Origin: Marivita hallyeonensis
GTDB lineage: Bacteria > Pseudomonadota > Alphaproteobacteria > Rhodobacterales > Rhodobacteraceae
Direction of reading: 5' to 3'
DNA: 64,000 bases
Assembly: GCF_900129875.1 (NCBI RefSeq)
Contig: NZ_FQXC01000002.1
Coordinates: 124,001 to 188,000 of the forward strand
Below are positions 54,003 to 63,005 of the stretch, piece after piece (position 1 is the stretch's first letter; each line of letters begins with the position of its first letter). The position numbers and the translations under genes are program-made. The notes below the pieces were generated by a model. It was not told the DNA's origin, searched no databases, and was given only the letters and a program-made list of their open reading frames with translations.

Positions 54003-54029
54003 AAAAAAAAGGGGGCCGCAGTGGCCCCC
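54003..54029 (-). terminator. Rho-independent terminator of nrdJ
   Basis: On the minus strand a seven-base stem GGGGGCC/GGCCCCC with a five-base loop is followed by eight T residues. It lies about 103 bases after the nrdJ stop codon and can also act on the sigma factor transcript, although that side has only a short T-tract. Confidence 0.85.
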
Positions 54030-54131
54030 TTCTGAGTTTCGCTCGTCAAGCTCCCATTTGTATACCGCTCGGAATAATCTTGCCTGCGGCCTGACGCGCG
54101 TCAGAGGCGGGCGCACCCGCCTCGTGACTGG

Positions 54132-57100
54132 TTAGCTACACCCGCTCGTTGCTCCGCAGGTGTTGCACTTCATGCAGGTGCCGTTGCGCACCAGCGTGTA
54201 ATTGCCGCAATCGCCGCAGGCCTCGCCTTCGTAGCCCTGCATCTTGGCCCGAGTGACAGCAGTCATCGCCGTGGTCGATGTCGTGGTCTCCAGCGCGACG
54301 GCTGTGACACCCGCCGTTTCCGGCACCAGCGTGTTGAGCGCCGTCACGGGATCGCCACCACCGAAGGCGACCGCGGCCGCCTGACCGCCCTGGAGCACGA
54401 TCAGCTCTTGCGGCAACCGCTTCCGAAGGTACCCGGTCGACGAGATTTGCTTAAGCACTTCCAAAGACTTGGACGCCGCACTTTCACTGATCTCCTTTAC
54501 GTTCGACACGCCCTCTTCCTCGCCGCGACCGATATCGTCGAAAGTCGCGCCTTCCGGTTTCACATGCGCCAGATCGGTGCGGTCGAGGTAGCTGACCGCC
54601 AGTTCGCGGAAGATGTAGTCGAGGATCGAGGTCGCGTTCTTGATACTGTCATTGCCCTGCACCATGCCCGCCGGTTCGAACTTGGTGAAGGTGAAGGCAT
54701 CGACGAATTCCTCAAGCGGAACACCGTATTGCAGGCCGACGCTCACAGCGATGGCAAAGTTGTTCATCATCGCCCGGAAGCCCGCACCTTCCTTGTGCAT
54801 GTCGATAAAGATCTCGCCCAGGGACCCATCTTCGTATTCACCCGTGCGCAGGTAAACCTTGTGCCCACCAACGATGGCTTTTTGCGTATAACCCTTGCGC
54901 CGTTCCGGCATCTTCTCACGGTGCGACTTGGCGATTTCCTTGATGACCACCTTTTCGACGATCTTCTCGGCCAGCACTTGCGCCTTTTCCGGGATGGACC
55001 CGCTTTCCAGCACCTCTTGTGCTTCTTCGTCGTCCTCGACCAAGGCAGCCGCGAGAGGCTGGGACAGCTTGGAGCCGTCGCGGTAAAGCGCGTTGGCCTT
55101 GGTGCCCAACGACCAGCTTAGCTCATAGGCTTTCTGGCAATCCTCGATGGTCGCATCGTTGGGCATATTGATCGTCTTGGAGATCGCACCCGAGATGAAG
55201 CTCTGCGCCGCCGCCATCATTGTGATGTGGCTGTCCACGGACAGAAAGCGCTTGCCCTTCTTGCCGCAGGGGTTGGCGCAGTCGAAGACCGACAGATGCT
55301 CGTCCTTCAGATGCGGCGCGCCTTCCAGCGTCATCGTCCCGCACACGTGGTCGTTCGCAGCGTCGATGTCGGCCTTCGAGAACCCGAGATGCCGCAGCAA
55401 ATCGAAGGTCGGATCGTTCAGCTTATCCGCAGGAATGCCCAACACCTCGCGGCAGAACTCTTCGCCCAGCGTCCACTGGTTGAACACGAAGCGAATGTCG
55501 AAGGCGGCAGCAAGGGCCGCGTCCACCTTTTCCAACTGCGCCGGGCCAAAGCCGTGGCCGATCAGGGAGGTGTGGTTGATGCCCGGCGCGTTGCCGATGG
55601 TGCCATGACCGACCGCGTAGGACACGATCTCCTCGATCTGCGCAGATCCGTAACCCAGCTTTTCCAAAGCCGCCGGAACGGATTGGTTGATGATCTTGAA
55701 GTAGCCGCCGCCTGCGAGCTTCTTGAACTTCACCAGCGCAAAGTCCGGCTCGATCCCGGTTGTGTCGCAATCCATGACCAGACCGATGGTGCCCGTCGGC
55801 GCGATCACAGTCGCCTGCGCGTTGCGGTAGCCGTGCTTTTCACCCAACCGCAGCGCCTCGTCCCAGGACGACATCGCCAGATCGACAAGACGGCTGTCCG
55901 GGCAGTTGGCATGATCCAACGCCACCGGCTTGACCGACAGCCCCTCATAGCCGTCCGTCGCGCCATAAGCGGCGTTGCGGTGGTTGCGGATGACGCGCAA
56001 CATGTGATCGGCGTTCTTCTTGTAGCCCGGGAACGGCCCCAACTCGCCCGCGATCTCGGCCGAGGTGGCATAAGACACGCCCGTCATAATCGCCGTCAGA
56101 GCACCGCAGAGCGCGCGACCCTCGTCACTGTCATAGCTGTAGCCGAGGTTCATCAAGAGCCCGCCAATATTGGCGTAGCCCAGACCCAGCGTGCGGAAGT
56201 CATAGGAGCGCTGCGCGATTTCCTTGGACGGGAACTGCGCCATCAAGACGCTGATCTCGAGCGTCAAGGTCCAGAGGCGGGTGGCATGCATATAGTCATC
56301 TGCCTGAAACTCACCGTCCTTGAGGAAGGTCAGCAGGTTCATCGACGCGAGGTTGCACGCTGTGTCGTCAAGGAACATGTATTCAGAACAAGGGTTTGAA
56401 CCACGAATCTCACCGTCTGCCGGGCAGGTGTGCCATTCGTTGACGGTGTCGTGGAACTGGATGCCCGGATCGGCACAGGCCCATGCTGCGTGACCCACAT
56501 CTTCCCACAGGTCGCGTGCCTTGATCGTTTTGGCGACGCTGCCATCGGTGCGACGGATCAGTTCCCAATCAGCGTCGTTCTTGACCGCATCCAGAAACGC
56601 ATTGGTGACGCGGATCGAGTTGTTGGAATTCTGCCCCGACACACTGGCATAGGCTTCCGAGTCCCAATCGGTGTCGTAGGTCGGAAACTCGATCGAAGCA
56701 TAGCCCTGCCGCGCGTAATCGAGCACGCGCTTGATGTAGGTCTCGGGGATCATCACGCCTTTTGCGGCGCGAATTGCGTCTTTCAAGGCATTGTTTTTCT
56801 TGGGATCGTAGGCGTCTTCTTCGGTGCCGTCCCAGGTGCGGATCGCTTCGAAAATGCCGTTCAGCATCTTCTCGTGCATCTTCGACCCCGCGACGATGCT
56901 GGCAACCTTCTGCTCTTCCTTGACCTTCCAGTTGATGAATTGCTCGATATCCGGGTGGTCGGCATCACAGATGACCATCTTGGCCGCCCGGCGTGTGGTG
57001 CCGCCCGACTTGATCGCGCCCGCCGCGCGGTCGCCGATCTTGAGGAAGCCCATCAGGCCCGACGACTTGCCACCGCCGGACAGCGGTTCGCCCTCGCCGC

Positions 57101-57794
57101 GCAGGTGGCTGAAATTGGTGCCGGTACCGGACCCATACTTGAAGAGACGCGCTTCACGCACCCAAAGGTCCATGATGCCGCCATCGTTCACCAGATCGTC
57201 CGAGCAGGACTGGATGAAACACGCATGCGGCTGCGGATGTTCGTAGGCGCTGTCCGACTTGGTCAGCTTGCCCGTCTTGTAGTCGACATAGTGGTGGCCC
57301 TGGCTTGGGCCGTCGATGCCGTAAGCCCAGTGCAGACCGGTGTTGAACCACTGCGGCGAATTCGGCGCGGCGCGCTGGGTTGCCAGCATGTGGCGCATCT
57401 CATCATAGTAGGCCTGCGCGTCTTCTTCGGTGCTGAAGTAGCCACCTTTCCAGCCCCAGTACGCCCACGCGCCTGCCAAGCGGTCGAAGACCTGTTTGGA
57501 GGAAATTTCGCCAGTGCGCTCGGTGCCTTCGTCTTCGGCGGTCGAGCGCCACAGGAAGGACGGCACGTCCTTTTCCTTGACCTTCTTCAGCGCAACGGGG
57601 ACGCCCGCCTTTCGGAAATACTTCTGTGCGATGACATCGCTTGCCACCTGGCTCCAGCTTGCCGGAACCTCCACGTCGTCCAATTTGAAGACGACGGTTC
57701 CATCAGGATTCCGAATTTCCGACGTGGTCGAGACAAACTCGATCCCCGCATACGCGTCCTGCCCTGCTGTCGTAAATTTTCTTTCGATTTTCAT
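54132..57794 (-). CDS. nrdJ: Adenosylcobalamin-dependent ribonucleoside-diphosphate reductase
   Basis: Class II ribonucleotide reductase of 1220 residues that makes deoxyribonucleotides using coenzyme B12, without oxygen requirement. Visible features: [21 protein letters not shown] (active-site Cys and Asn/Glu region), [13 protein letters not shown], and [23 protein letters not shown], typical of the long NrdJ form. The C-terminus has a zinc-ribbon-like [18 protein letters not shown] pair and a final CGATSGC. Upstream on the minus strand lie a NrdR-like box and DnaA boxes. Monocistronic with a strong terminator. Confidence 0.96.
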   Translation of the reverse strand: MKIERKFTTAGQDAYAGIEFVSTTSEIRNPDGTVVFKLDDVEVPASWSQVASDVIAQKYFRKAGVPVALKKVKEKDVPSFLWRSTAEDEGTERTGEISSKQVFDRLAGAWAYWGWKGGYFSTEEDAQAYYDEMRHMLATQRAAPNSPQWFNTGLHWAYGIDGPSQGHHYVDYKTGKLTKSDSAYEHPQPHACFIQSCSDDLVNDGGIMDLWVREARLFKYGSGTGTNFSHLRGEGEPLSGGGKSSGLMGFLKIGDRAAGAIKSGGTTRRAAKMVICDADHPDIEQFINWKVKEEQKVASIVAGSKMHEKMLNGIFEAIRTWDGTEEDAYDPKKNNALKDAIRAAKGVMIPETYIKRVLDYARQGYASIEFPTYDTDWDSEAYASVSGQNSNNSIRVTNAFLDAVKNDADWELIRRTDGSVAKTIKARDLWEDVGHAAWACADPGIQFHDTVNEWHTCPADGEIRGSNPCSEYMFLDDTACNLASMNLLTFLKDGEFQADDYMHATRLWTLTLEISVLMAQFPSKEIAQRSYDFRTLGLGYANIGGLLMNLGYSYDSDEGRALCGALTAIMTGVSYATSAEIAGELGPFPGYKKNADHMLRVIRNHRNAAYGATDGYEGLSVKPVALDHANCPDSRLVDLAMSSWDEALRLGEKHGYRNAQATVIAPTGTIGLVMDCDTTGIEPDFALVKFKKLAGGGYFKIINQSVPAALEKLGYGSAQIEEIVSYAVGHGTIGNAPGINHTSLIGHGFGPAQLEKVDAALAAAFDIRFVFNQWTLGEEFCREVLGIPADKLNDPTFDLLRHLGFSKADIDAANDHVCGTMTLEGAPHLKDEHLSVFDCANPCGKKGKRFLSVDSHITMMAAAQSFISGAISKTINMPNDATIEDCQKAYELSWSLGTKANALYRDGSKLSQPLAAALVEDDEEAQEVLESGSIPEKAQVLAEKIVEKVVIKEIAKSHREKMPERRKGYTQKAIVGGHKVYLRTGEYEDGSLGEIFIDMHKEGAGFRAMMNNFAIAVSVGLQYGVPLEEFVDAFTFTKFEPAGMVQGNDSIKNATSILDYIFRELAVSYLDRTDLAHVKPEGATFDDIGRGEEEGVSNVKEISESAASKSLEVLKQISSTGYLRKRLPQELIVLQGGQAAAVAFGGGDPVTALNTLVPETAGVTAVALETTTSTTAMTAVTRAKMQGYEGEACGDCGNYTLVRNGTCMKCNTCGATSGCS

Positions 57795-57939
57795 CGCACC
57801 GGTCTCTTTTTTTGACTACCCCAACGGCCCAAAATGAGGCCAAGATCGAGACAAGTATGCCGGTCCGCGCACGGCAGTGTGCGCAGGCGAAATGCGAGTG
57901 AGCATGTCTTCCGGTATCCCCGTCCCTTTGTCCGCCGAA

Positions 57940-57955
57940 ACACTATATGTTGTGG
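57940..57955 (-). promoter_or_regulatory. NrdR-like box upstream of nrdJ
   Basis: ACACTATATGTTGTGG agrees with the NrdR consensus ACACWAWATCTWGTGT at 13 of 16 positions. On the minus strand it contains TATAGT, a possible -10 element, so binding would block transcription. It lies 146 bases ahead of the nrdJ start. The usual second box one or three helical turns away is not convincing. Confidence 0.65.
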
Positions 57956-58077
57956 TTGCATCGACCGACCTGCACAACCTGACGGAAGGCTCACAGAGTC
58001 GTCAACACGTTTTTTCGACTTTTTGACATAGATTTTGGGTTGACCGGCAGAGAAGACACAAGGGCTGGTGATTCAGC

Positions 58078-58151
58078 TGTGGATGACTGACGGATAAGTC
58101 TGTGGATAAAGCGCGGGCGGAATTTTCAGCGCTGTCAGAAAGTTATCCACA
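58078..58151. promoter_or_regulatory. Cluster of DnaA boxes
   Basis: TGTGGATAA (58101-58109, minus orientation) and TTATCCACA (58143-58151, plus orientation) match the DnaA box exactly; TGTGGATGA (58078-58086) has one mismatch. The three lie within 74 bases and face each other. They may let DnaA control nrdJ, or mark a secondary DnaA-binding locus. Confidence 0.7.
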
Positions 58152-58329
58152 GGTATTCAAGGCGCACTTCAATGTCGCTGGAGGATTGTCAGCGCCCGTT
58201 ATTCGGCTCGTGCCGAATCTGTCTGACATCACGGCTGTGACTTTGATCCCACGCTCAATGGAATTGAACAAGAACAGCCGCTTAGCAACGCGGTTGGCTG
58301 CATTTGGAAACTGTGGCGGAAGAGAATGA

Positions 58330-58406
58330 TGGTCGGGACGGCAAGATTCGAACTTGCGACCTACGGTACCCAAAACCGTCGCGCTACCAGGCTGCGCTAC
58401 GCCCCG
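58330..58406 (-). tRNA. tRNA-Pro (anticodon TGG)
   Basis: 77 bases with encoded CCA. The acceptor stem CGGGGCG/CGTCCCG has six pairs plus one wobble, the anticodon loop is TTTGGGT, giving UGG, and the T-arm has AGTTCGAATCT. It is on the minus strand, ahead of the nrdJ regulatory region. Confidence 0.96.
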
Positions 58407-58466
58407 ACTGCCGCGTCGTTTAGCGGTCGTGGTCCGATTTGAAAAGCGGTTTTTTCCGCCGCTTGC

Positions 58467-58943
58467 CTAGGATCCGCAGGGCCACGCGGCATCTTCGGTG
58501 GGAATGGCTGGATGCCGCATTTCGGTGCCAACATCCATGCCCAACCGGTCGGCCATCCCGCCGTTGATTTCCAGCACGAACTGAATGTTCGACCCGCCGG
58601 GAATGGCTGTCAGGTCCCCCGGGACCGCGTTGGAATGGATACGCTGCACCACTCCTTCGCTATCGGCAAAAATCATGTCCAGCGGGATGAGCGTGTTCTT
58701 CATCCAGAATGAAACGGTCTGTTCGCGGTCGTAGACAAAGAGCATGCCGAACATCCGCGGCATGTCTTCCACGAACATCAAGCCGCGGCTGCGTTCCTCT
58801 GGCGTGTCCGCAAGGTCAATGGAAAACCGCGCCGTCCCCCAGTCCCCTCGCAGGTGAATGGTGTCGTCCTGACAAGCATCGAGTGCAAACGTTTCGGTTG
58901 CGGCTAGCGCAAGCGCAAAGCTCAGTCCAAACCACTTTCCCAT
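58467..58943 (-). CDS. DUF192 family exported protein
   Basis: 158-residue predicted periplasmic protein: signal peptide about 1-20 (ending TFA-LDA), then a DUF192 domain with the conserved [22 protein letters not shown] and [14 protein letters not shown] blocks and the terminal [17 protein letters not shown]. The function is unknown. The start lies inside the cold-shock gene (22-base overlap), so translation is probably coupled. Confidence 0.9.
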   Translation of the reverse strand: MGKWFGLSFALALAATETFALDACQDDTIHLRGDWGTARFSIDLADTPEERSRGLMFVEDMPRMFGMLFVYDREQTVSFWMKNTLIPLDMIFADSEGVVQRIHSNAVPGDLTAIPGGSNIQFVLEINGGMADRLGMDVGTEMRHPAIPTEDAAWPCGS

Positions 58944-59461
58944 GCAAGCACCTCAACAGCCATGCGCCCCCGCTTGCTGTCGATGGCGCGCAGCGCGAGC
59001 GCTTCGCCGGGGAAAAGATCGGAAAGCCCGGACCGGCGCAAGACTTCGATATGAATAAACACATCTTCGGACCGCCCGTAGACATTCGCAAACCCAAAGC
59101 CCTTGGACTTGTCGAACCATTTGACACGCGCCGGCTCAAGCTCGGCCGCCGCGATCTCGTCCGGAGACACACCGCTGAAGTCCTCGAGCGGTGCCACGTC
59201 ACCGCCTTCGGGCGGCGCGATCTTCAGGATCTCGATCGCCTGAAGGCCTCGCCCCGTCGACTGAACGATCACGTCGATCCGCGCGCCGTCCGCAACCGAG
59301 CCCTGCCCGTAGTTGCGCAGCACGTTCGCGTGAAGAAGGATGTCCGGTCCTCCATCATCGGAAACCAGAAACCCGAACCCCTTCGTCGGGTCGAACCATT
59401 TCACGTGACCTGAAACGCGCGCATCCACGTCTTGCGACTGTTCCACATTCTTATCCAACAT
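58922..59461 (-). CDS. Cold-shock protein with two CSD domains
   Basis: 179 residues with two cold-shock domains: the first at about 15-80 (VKWFDPTKGFGFLVSD, DILLHANVL) and the second at about 110-175 (VKWFDKSKGFGFANV, DVFIHIEVLRR). The RNP1-type GFGF motif is intact in both. Such double-domain proteins are typical of alphaproteobacteria and bind single-stranded nucleic acids. The ATG giving MLDKNVEQ is preferred; the frame is open 30 codons upstream. The stop lies inside the DUF192 gene. Confidence 0.9.
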   Translation of the reverse strand: MLDKNVEQSQDVDARVSGHVKWFDPTKGFGFLVSDDGGPDILLHANVLRNYGQGSVADGARIDVIVQSTGRGLQAIEILKIAPPEGGDVAPLEDFSGVSPDEIAAAELEPARVKWFDKSKGFGFANVYGRSEDVFIHIEVLRRSGLSDLFPGEALALRAIDSKRGRMAVEVLAWESGLD

Positions 59462-59563
59462 CAAATTCCCACTCCAATTTTGGCCGTGTGGTGATGGGTT
59501 GCAAGCCAAAAACATCCTATTTCCGGAATGAAAACAAGCCGCGCATTTCACGTGACGTGAGCG

Positions 59564-60169
59564 TCAAGGGTTCAAGCGACTGATATTCCATCCCTTTTCA
59601 CCCTCATTTCGAACCCAGCGGAACCGGTCATGCAGGCGAAACGGGCCATCGGCCCAGAATTCCATTTCGGTCGGGCTGATCCGATACCCGCCCCAGAACG
59701 GCGGTCGCGGCGGGTTCGTCCCGAGCTTTGCCGTCAGTTTCGCCACCTCCGCCATGAGCTCGCCACGCGACCCCAGAGGCTGCGATTGTTTCGACGCCCA
59801 AGCCCCCAACCGGCTCTTGAGCGACCGCGAAGCATAATAGGCATCGGCCCGTTCACCGTCTTCTTTCGTGACCGTCCCACGGACCCGGATTTGCCGGTGC
59901 AACGATTTCGAGTGCAGAACAAACGCGGCCTTTCCCGCCCCATCGATTTCCTGCGCTTTGCGGCTCTCATAATTGGTGTAGAAGACAAAGGCGTCGTCTT
60001 CGATCTCCTTGAGAAGCACCATGCGCACGTTTGGCATGCCCGCTGCATCCACCGTGGACAGCGCAATCGCATTCGGGTCATTGACCTCGGCCGCCTCGGC
60101 CTCTTTCAGCCAGCGACGGGCAATCTCAAACGGATCATCACCCGCGAATATTCCGGTGCGGTCACTCAT
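59564..60169 (-). CDS. pdxH: Pyridoxamine 5'-phosphate oxidase
   Basis: FMN-dependent oxidase of 201 residues that makes pyridoxal 5'-phosphate. It begins with the typical [24 protein letters not shown], has [11 protein letters not shown] and [13 protein letters not shown] for FMN binding, [11 protein letters not shown], and the C-terminal signature [21 protein letters not shown]. The end WNISRLNP is conserved. GAGGAGACC precedes the ATG. It is divergent from fabI. Confidence 0.96.
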   Translation of the reverse strand: MSDRTGIFAGDDPFEIARRWLKEAEAAEVNDPNAIALSTVDAAGMPNVRMVLLKEIEDDAFVFYTNYESRKAQEIDGAGKAAFVLHSKSLHRQIRVRGTVTKEDGERADAYYASRSLKSRLGAWASKQSQPLGSRGELMAEVAKLTAKLGTNPPRPPFWGGYRISPTEMEFWADGPFRLHDRFRWVRNEGEKGWNISRLNP

Positions 60170-60334
60170 ATGGTCTCCTCGAAAAATTTCGCGTAGCGCA
60201 CGCTTTAAGGTCTTGTCGAGTAGGACGTCGAGTCACCCAATTACGTGATATAAACGGAAATCACGCGCAGCCTTGCCGCCCTCGCGCCCTTCGCCTAAAC
60301 GACATATACACTTTAGCAGAAGGGGCACTGTGTC

Positions 60335-61141
60335 ATGCAAGACGGGATTATGGCGGGAAAGCGCGGACTTATCATGGGTCTTGCGAACGACAAGTCCATC
60401 GCATGGGGCATTGCCAAGGCCTTGGGGGCCGCCGGGGCGGAGATGGCCTTTTCCTACCAGGGTGACGCCCTGAAAAAACGCGTCGACCCGCTCGCCGAAA
60501 AGCTTGGCTCGGACATCGTCCTGCCCTGTGACGTAAGCGACGAAGAGTCGATCGACAGCCTTTTCCAAGACCTGAAAACCCGCTGGGACACGCTCGATTT
60601 CGTGGTTCACGCGATCGGTTTTTCCGACAAGAACGAATTGCGCGGTCGCTATGTCGACACCACGCGCGCCAATTTCAACATGACCATGGATATCTCGGTC
60701 TATTCCTTCACTGCCGTGATGCAACGCGCCGAAAAGATGATGACCAATGGCGGCGCGGCGCTGACCATGACCTATTACGGCGCGGAACGGATCATGCCGC
60801 ATTACAACGTGATGGGTGTCGCCAAGGCCGCGCTGGAATCGTCGGTACGCTATCTGGCCGAAGACCTCGGAAAGGACGGCATTCGCGTCAACGCGATCTC
60901 GGCGGGTCCGATCAAGACGCTCGCCGCATCCGGCATCGGCGATTTCCGCTACATCATGAAATGGAACGAGTACAACTCGCCCTTGCGCCGCAACGTGAGC
61001 ATCGATGACGTTGGCAACTCGGCCCTCTACCTCTTGTCCGATCTGGGCGCGGGCGTGACCGGAGAGACCCACCACGTCGACGCCGGGTATCATGTGGTGG
61101 GAATGAAAGCGGTCGACGCGCCAGACATGAGCAAGGAATAA
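60335..61141 (+). CDS. fabI: Enoyl-[acyl-carrier-protein] reductase (NADH)
   Basis: Last reductive step of fatty-acid elongation, 268 residues. The N-terminal GLIMGLANDKSIAWGIAK is the typical FabI NAD motif and the catalytic pair is Tyr157 and Lys164 in PHYNVMGVAKAA; SAGPIKTLAASGIGDF matches the substrate-binding loop. The ATG at 60335 lies about ten bases after AGAAGGGG; an alternative start five codons downstream would give MAGKRGL. The following LysE gene begins five bases after the stop. Confidence 0.95.
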   Translation: MQDGIMAGKRGLIMGLANDKSIAWGIAKALGAAGAEMAFSYQGDALKKRVDPLAEKLGSDIVLPCDVSDEESIDSLFQDLKTRWDTLDFVVHAIGFSDKNELRGRYVDTTRANFNMTMDISVYSFTAVMQRAEKMMTNGGAALTMTYYGAERIMPHYNVMGVAKAALESSVRYLAEDLGKDGIRVNAISAGPIKTLAASGIGDFRYIMKWNEYNSPLRRNVSIDDVGNSALYLLSDLGAGVTGETHHVDAGYHVVGMKAVDAPDMSKE

Positions 61142-61146
61142 CCGGC

Positions 61147-61749
61147 ATGACCACCGCGCAGTTCATCGCCTTCAACCTCACTCTGCTCGCCGCCCTGGCC
61201 GCTCCCGGTCCCGCGCTGCTCTACGCGCTGCGTCAGTCGGTTGCGGGCGGTTTCGCGGCAGGTGTGGCGACCGGTGCGGGGCTTGCGACGATGGCGGCGC
61301 TCTGGACCGGGGCGGCCCTGCTCGGATTGAACGCGGTTTTTGCGGTGGTGCCGTGGGCGTATCTTCTGCTCAAGACAGCGGGTGCGGTCTACCTGATCTG
61401 GATCGCGATCCAGCTCTGGCGCCATGCCAGGGACGCGGTAAGCGATTCTGCGCATCCGGGCGCGCGAGCCTATCTCGGCGGCATTTTAGTGAACGCCGCC
61501 AACCCGAAATCCGTGCTCTTCGCAGGTGCAGTTCTGGTTGTGATCTTTCCGCCCGATCTCACCCTTGGCGCAAAAGCGCTGATCGTGCTCAATCACTTCG
61601 TCGTCGAGGTCGTGGCCTACACCATTTTCGCGGCCTGTCTGTCCAGCGCCCCGGCCCGCGCCGGGTATCTTCGTCTCAAGCCTCTGGTCGATCGCGCCGC
61701 ATCGGTGATCCTCGGCGCGCTGGGTCTGCGCCTTCTGTTTGGGCGCTGA
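61147..61749 (+). CDS. LysE family exporter, copy 1
   Basis: 200-residue inner-membrane protein with five to six helices of the LysE/RhtB family. The start APGPALLYALRQSVAGGFAAGVATGAG is characteristic (normally SPGPN...), and NPKSVLFAGAV is the second family block. It would export amino acids or related metabolites; the substrate cannot be told. It follows fabI closely and precedes a second LysE gene by five bases. Confidence 0.88.
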   Translation: MTTAQFIAFNLTLLAALAAPGPALLYALRQSVAGGFAAGVATGAGLATMAALWTGAALLGLNAVFAVVPWAYLLLKTAGAVYLIWIAIQLWRHARDAVSDSAHPGARAYLGGILVNAANPKSVLFAGAVLVVIFPPDLTLGAKALIVLNHFVVEVVAYTIFAACLSSAPARAGYLRLKPLVDRAASVILGALGLRLLFGR

Positions 61750-61753
61750 GGAC

Positions 61754-62365
61754 ATGACAACCGCCGCCATCCTCAGCATTGCGCTCATTCACCTCGTCGC
61801 GGCGATGAGCCCTGGACCGTCCTTCGTCGTCTCGGCCCGCACCGCCGTCTCCGAAGGGTTTGGCACCGCCGTCGCGCTCGCCATCGGATTCGGGCTCGGA
61901 GCCGTGCTCTGGGCCGCGGCCGCCATGGCAGGCCTCGCGCTTCTTTTCGAATTGGTGCCGCAGCTGTTTCTCGCGTTGAAACTCATCGGCGGCGCCTTTC
62001 TTGTCTACATCGCCATCATGATGTGGCGGCACGCCAAGGATCCTTTGCCCGATACCAGTGCGCAACCGCCACGCAGCGCGTTCTCCGCCATCTGGTTCGG
62101 TTTTGTCACCTTCGCGTCCAACCCCAAGACTGCCGTCTTTTTCGGCGCCGTCTTCGTGGGTCTGGTCCCCGCCGACACACCGCTTTCCATCCGCGTGCTC
62201 TTGCTGGCGATTATCTTCGCGAACGAAACGCTGTGGTACATCCTCGTCGCCCGCATCTTTTCCTTTCAACACGCGCGCAGCGCCTATGGCCGCCTGAAAA
62301 CCGGCATCGACCGCGCGTTTGGCGGGTTGATCGCGCTCTTCGGCGTGCGTATCGCCCTGTTCTGA
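61754..62365 (+). CDS. LysE family exporter, copy 2
   Basis: 203-residue LysE/RhtB protein with [29 protein letters not shown] at the start and [14 protein letters not shown] in the second half. It has about six helices. It is similar in layout to the preceding gene, suggesting tandem duplication followed by divergence. The ATG is only four bases from TGAGGA; a TTG or other start upstream is possible but would not add conserved sequence. It precedes the xanthine phosphoribosyltransferase. Confidence 0.88.
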   Translation: MTTAAILSIALIHLVAAMSPGPSFVVSARTAVSEGFGTAVALAIGFGLGAVLWAAAAMAGLALLFELVPQLFLALKLIGGAFLVYIAIMMWRHAKDPLPDTSAQPPRSAFSAIWFGFVTFASNPKTAVFFGAVFVGLVPADTPLSIRVLLLAIIFANETLWYILVARIFSFQHARSAYGRLKTGIDRAFGGLIALFGVRIALF

Positions 62366-62382
62366 TCATTCCGGAGGATCCA

Positions 62383-62886
62383 ATGACCGACCGTCTGCCG
62401 CATGAAAAAGGCTTCCACGTAAGCTGGGATCAACTGCACCGCGATGCCCGCGCGCTGGCCTGGCGCCTCGACGGCCAAGGCCCCGATGACGGCGCCTGGA
62501 AGGCGGTGGTCGCCATCACCCGGGGCGGTATGGCCCCTGCCATGATTGTTGCGCGCGAACTGGACATCCGCATGGTCGATACGATCAGCGTAAAAAGCTA
62601 CAACCACCAGACCCAGTCCGAACCACAGGTGATCAAATCCCCCGATATGGACGTGGTCGGTGATGGCACCGGTGTTCTGGTGGTGGACGACCTCGTGGAT
62701 ACCGGGCGCACGCTCGAGGTGGTTCGGGCTCATATGCCCAACGCGCATATCGCGACCGTTTACGCCAAACCAAAGGGGCGCCCGCAGGTCCAGACCTTCA
62801 TCACCGAGGTCAGCCAGGACACCTGGATCTTCTTCCCCTGGGACATGGCCCTGCAATATGTCGAACCCTACCGGGGCAAAGACTGA
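62383..62886 (+). CDS. gpt: Xanthine phosphoribosyltransferase
   Basis: Purine salvage enzyme of 167 residues converting xanthine or guanine plus PRPP to nucleotide. The PRPP-binding motif [11 protein letters not shown] is at residues 100-110 and [17 protein letters not shown] is near 45-61. The end [13 protein letters not shown] matches the Gpt group of proteobacteria. CCGGAGGA precedes the ATG. A repeat element follows the stop. Confidence 0.9.
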   Translation: MTDRLPHEKGFHVSWDQLHRDARALAWRLDGQGPDDGAWKAVVAITRGGMAPAMIVARELDIRMVDTISVKSYNHQTQSEPQVIKSPDMDVVGDGTGVLVVDDLVDTGRTLEVVRAHMPNAHIATVYAKPKGRPQVQTFITEVSQDTWIFFPWDMALQYVEPYRGKD

Positions 62887-62890
62887 CCCG

Positions 62891-62957
62891 CAGCTTCTCT
62901 GTTTCGCATATACCTCGGGGTGAATTGGCCGAAGGCCAAGAGGGGCAGCGCCCCTGA
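62891..62957 (-). repeat. Intergenic GC-rich repeat, copy 2
   Basis: Read on the minus strand, this stretch has the same blocks in the same order as 1045-1105: AGGGGCGCTGCCCCT hairpin, GGCC-TTC-GGCC, ACCCCGAGGTATATG and ACAGAGAAG. It lies between the xanthine phosphoribosyltransferase gene and the aminotransferase gene. See copy 1 for details. Confidence 0.7.
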
Positions 62958-63005
62958 ACCATACCAAACCAGCGCGCCGCAGGCGCACACTCTGGAGAAC
63001 CCGAC

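Larger units (their letters stand above)
57795..58329. promoter_or_regulatory. Long regulatory region upstream of nrdJ
   Basis: 535 bases without a gene between nrdJ and tRNA-Pro. It contains the NrdR-like box (57940-57955), an AT-rich stretch (about 57998-58040), two perfect and one near-perfect DnaA boxes (58078-58151), and no recognisable protein. The length alone is unusual in this compact window. Confidence 0.7.

Noticed and set aside
56430-57815. Plus-strand open frame of 461 codons opposite nrdJ
   Set aside because: Antisense to highly conserved class II reductase sequence.
58102-58329. 75-codon plus-strand open frame upstream of nrdJ
   Set aside because: It starts in a DnaA box, ends at tRNA-Pro and shows no ribosome site.
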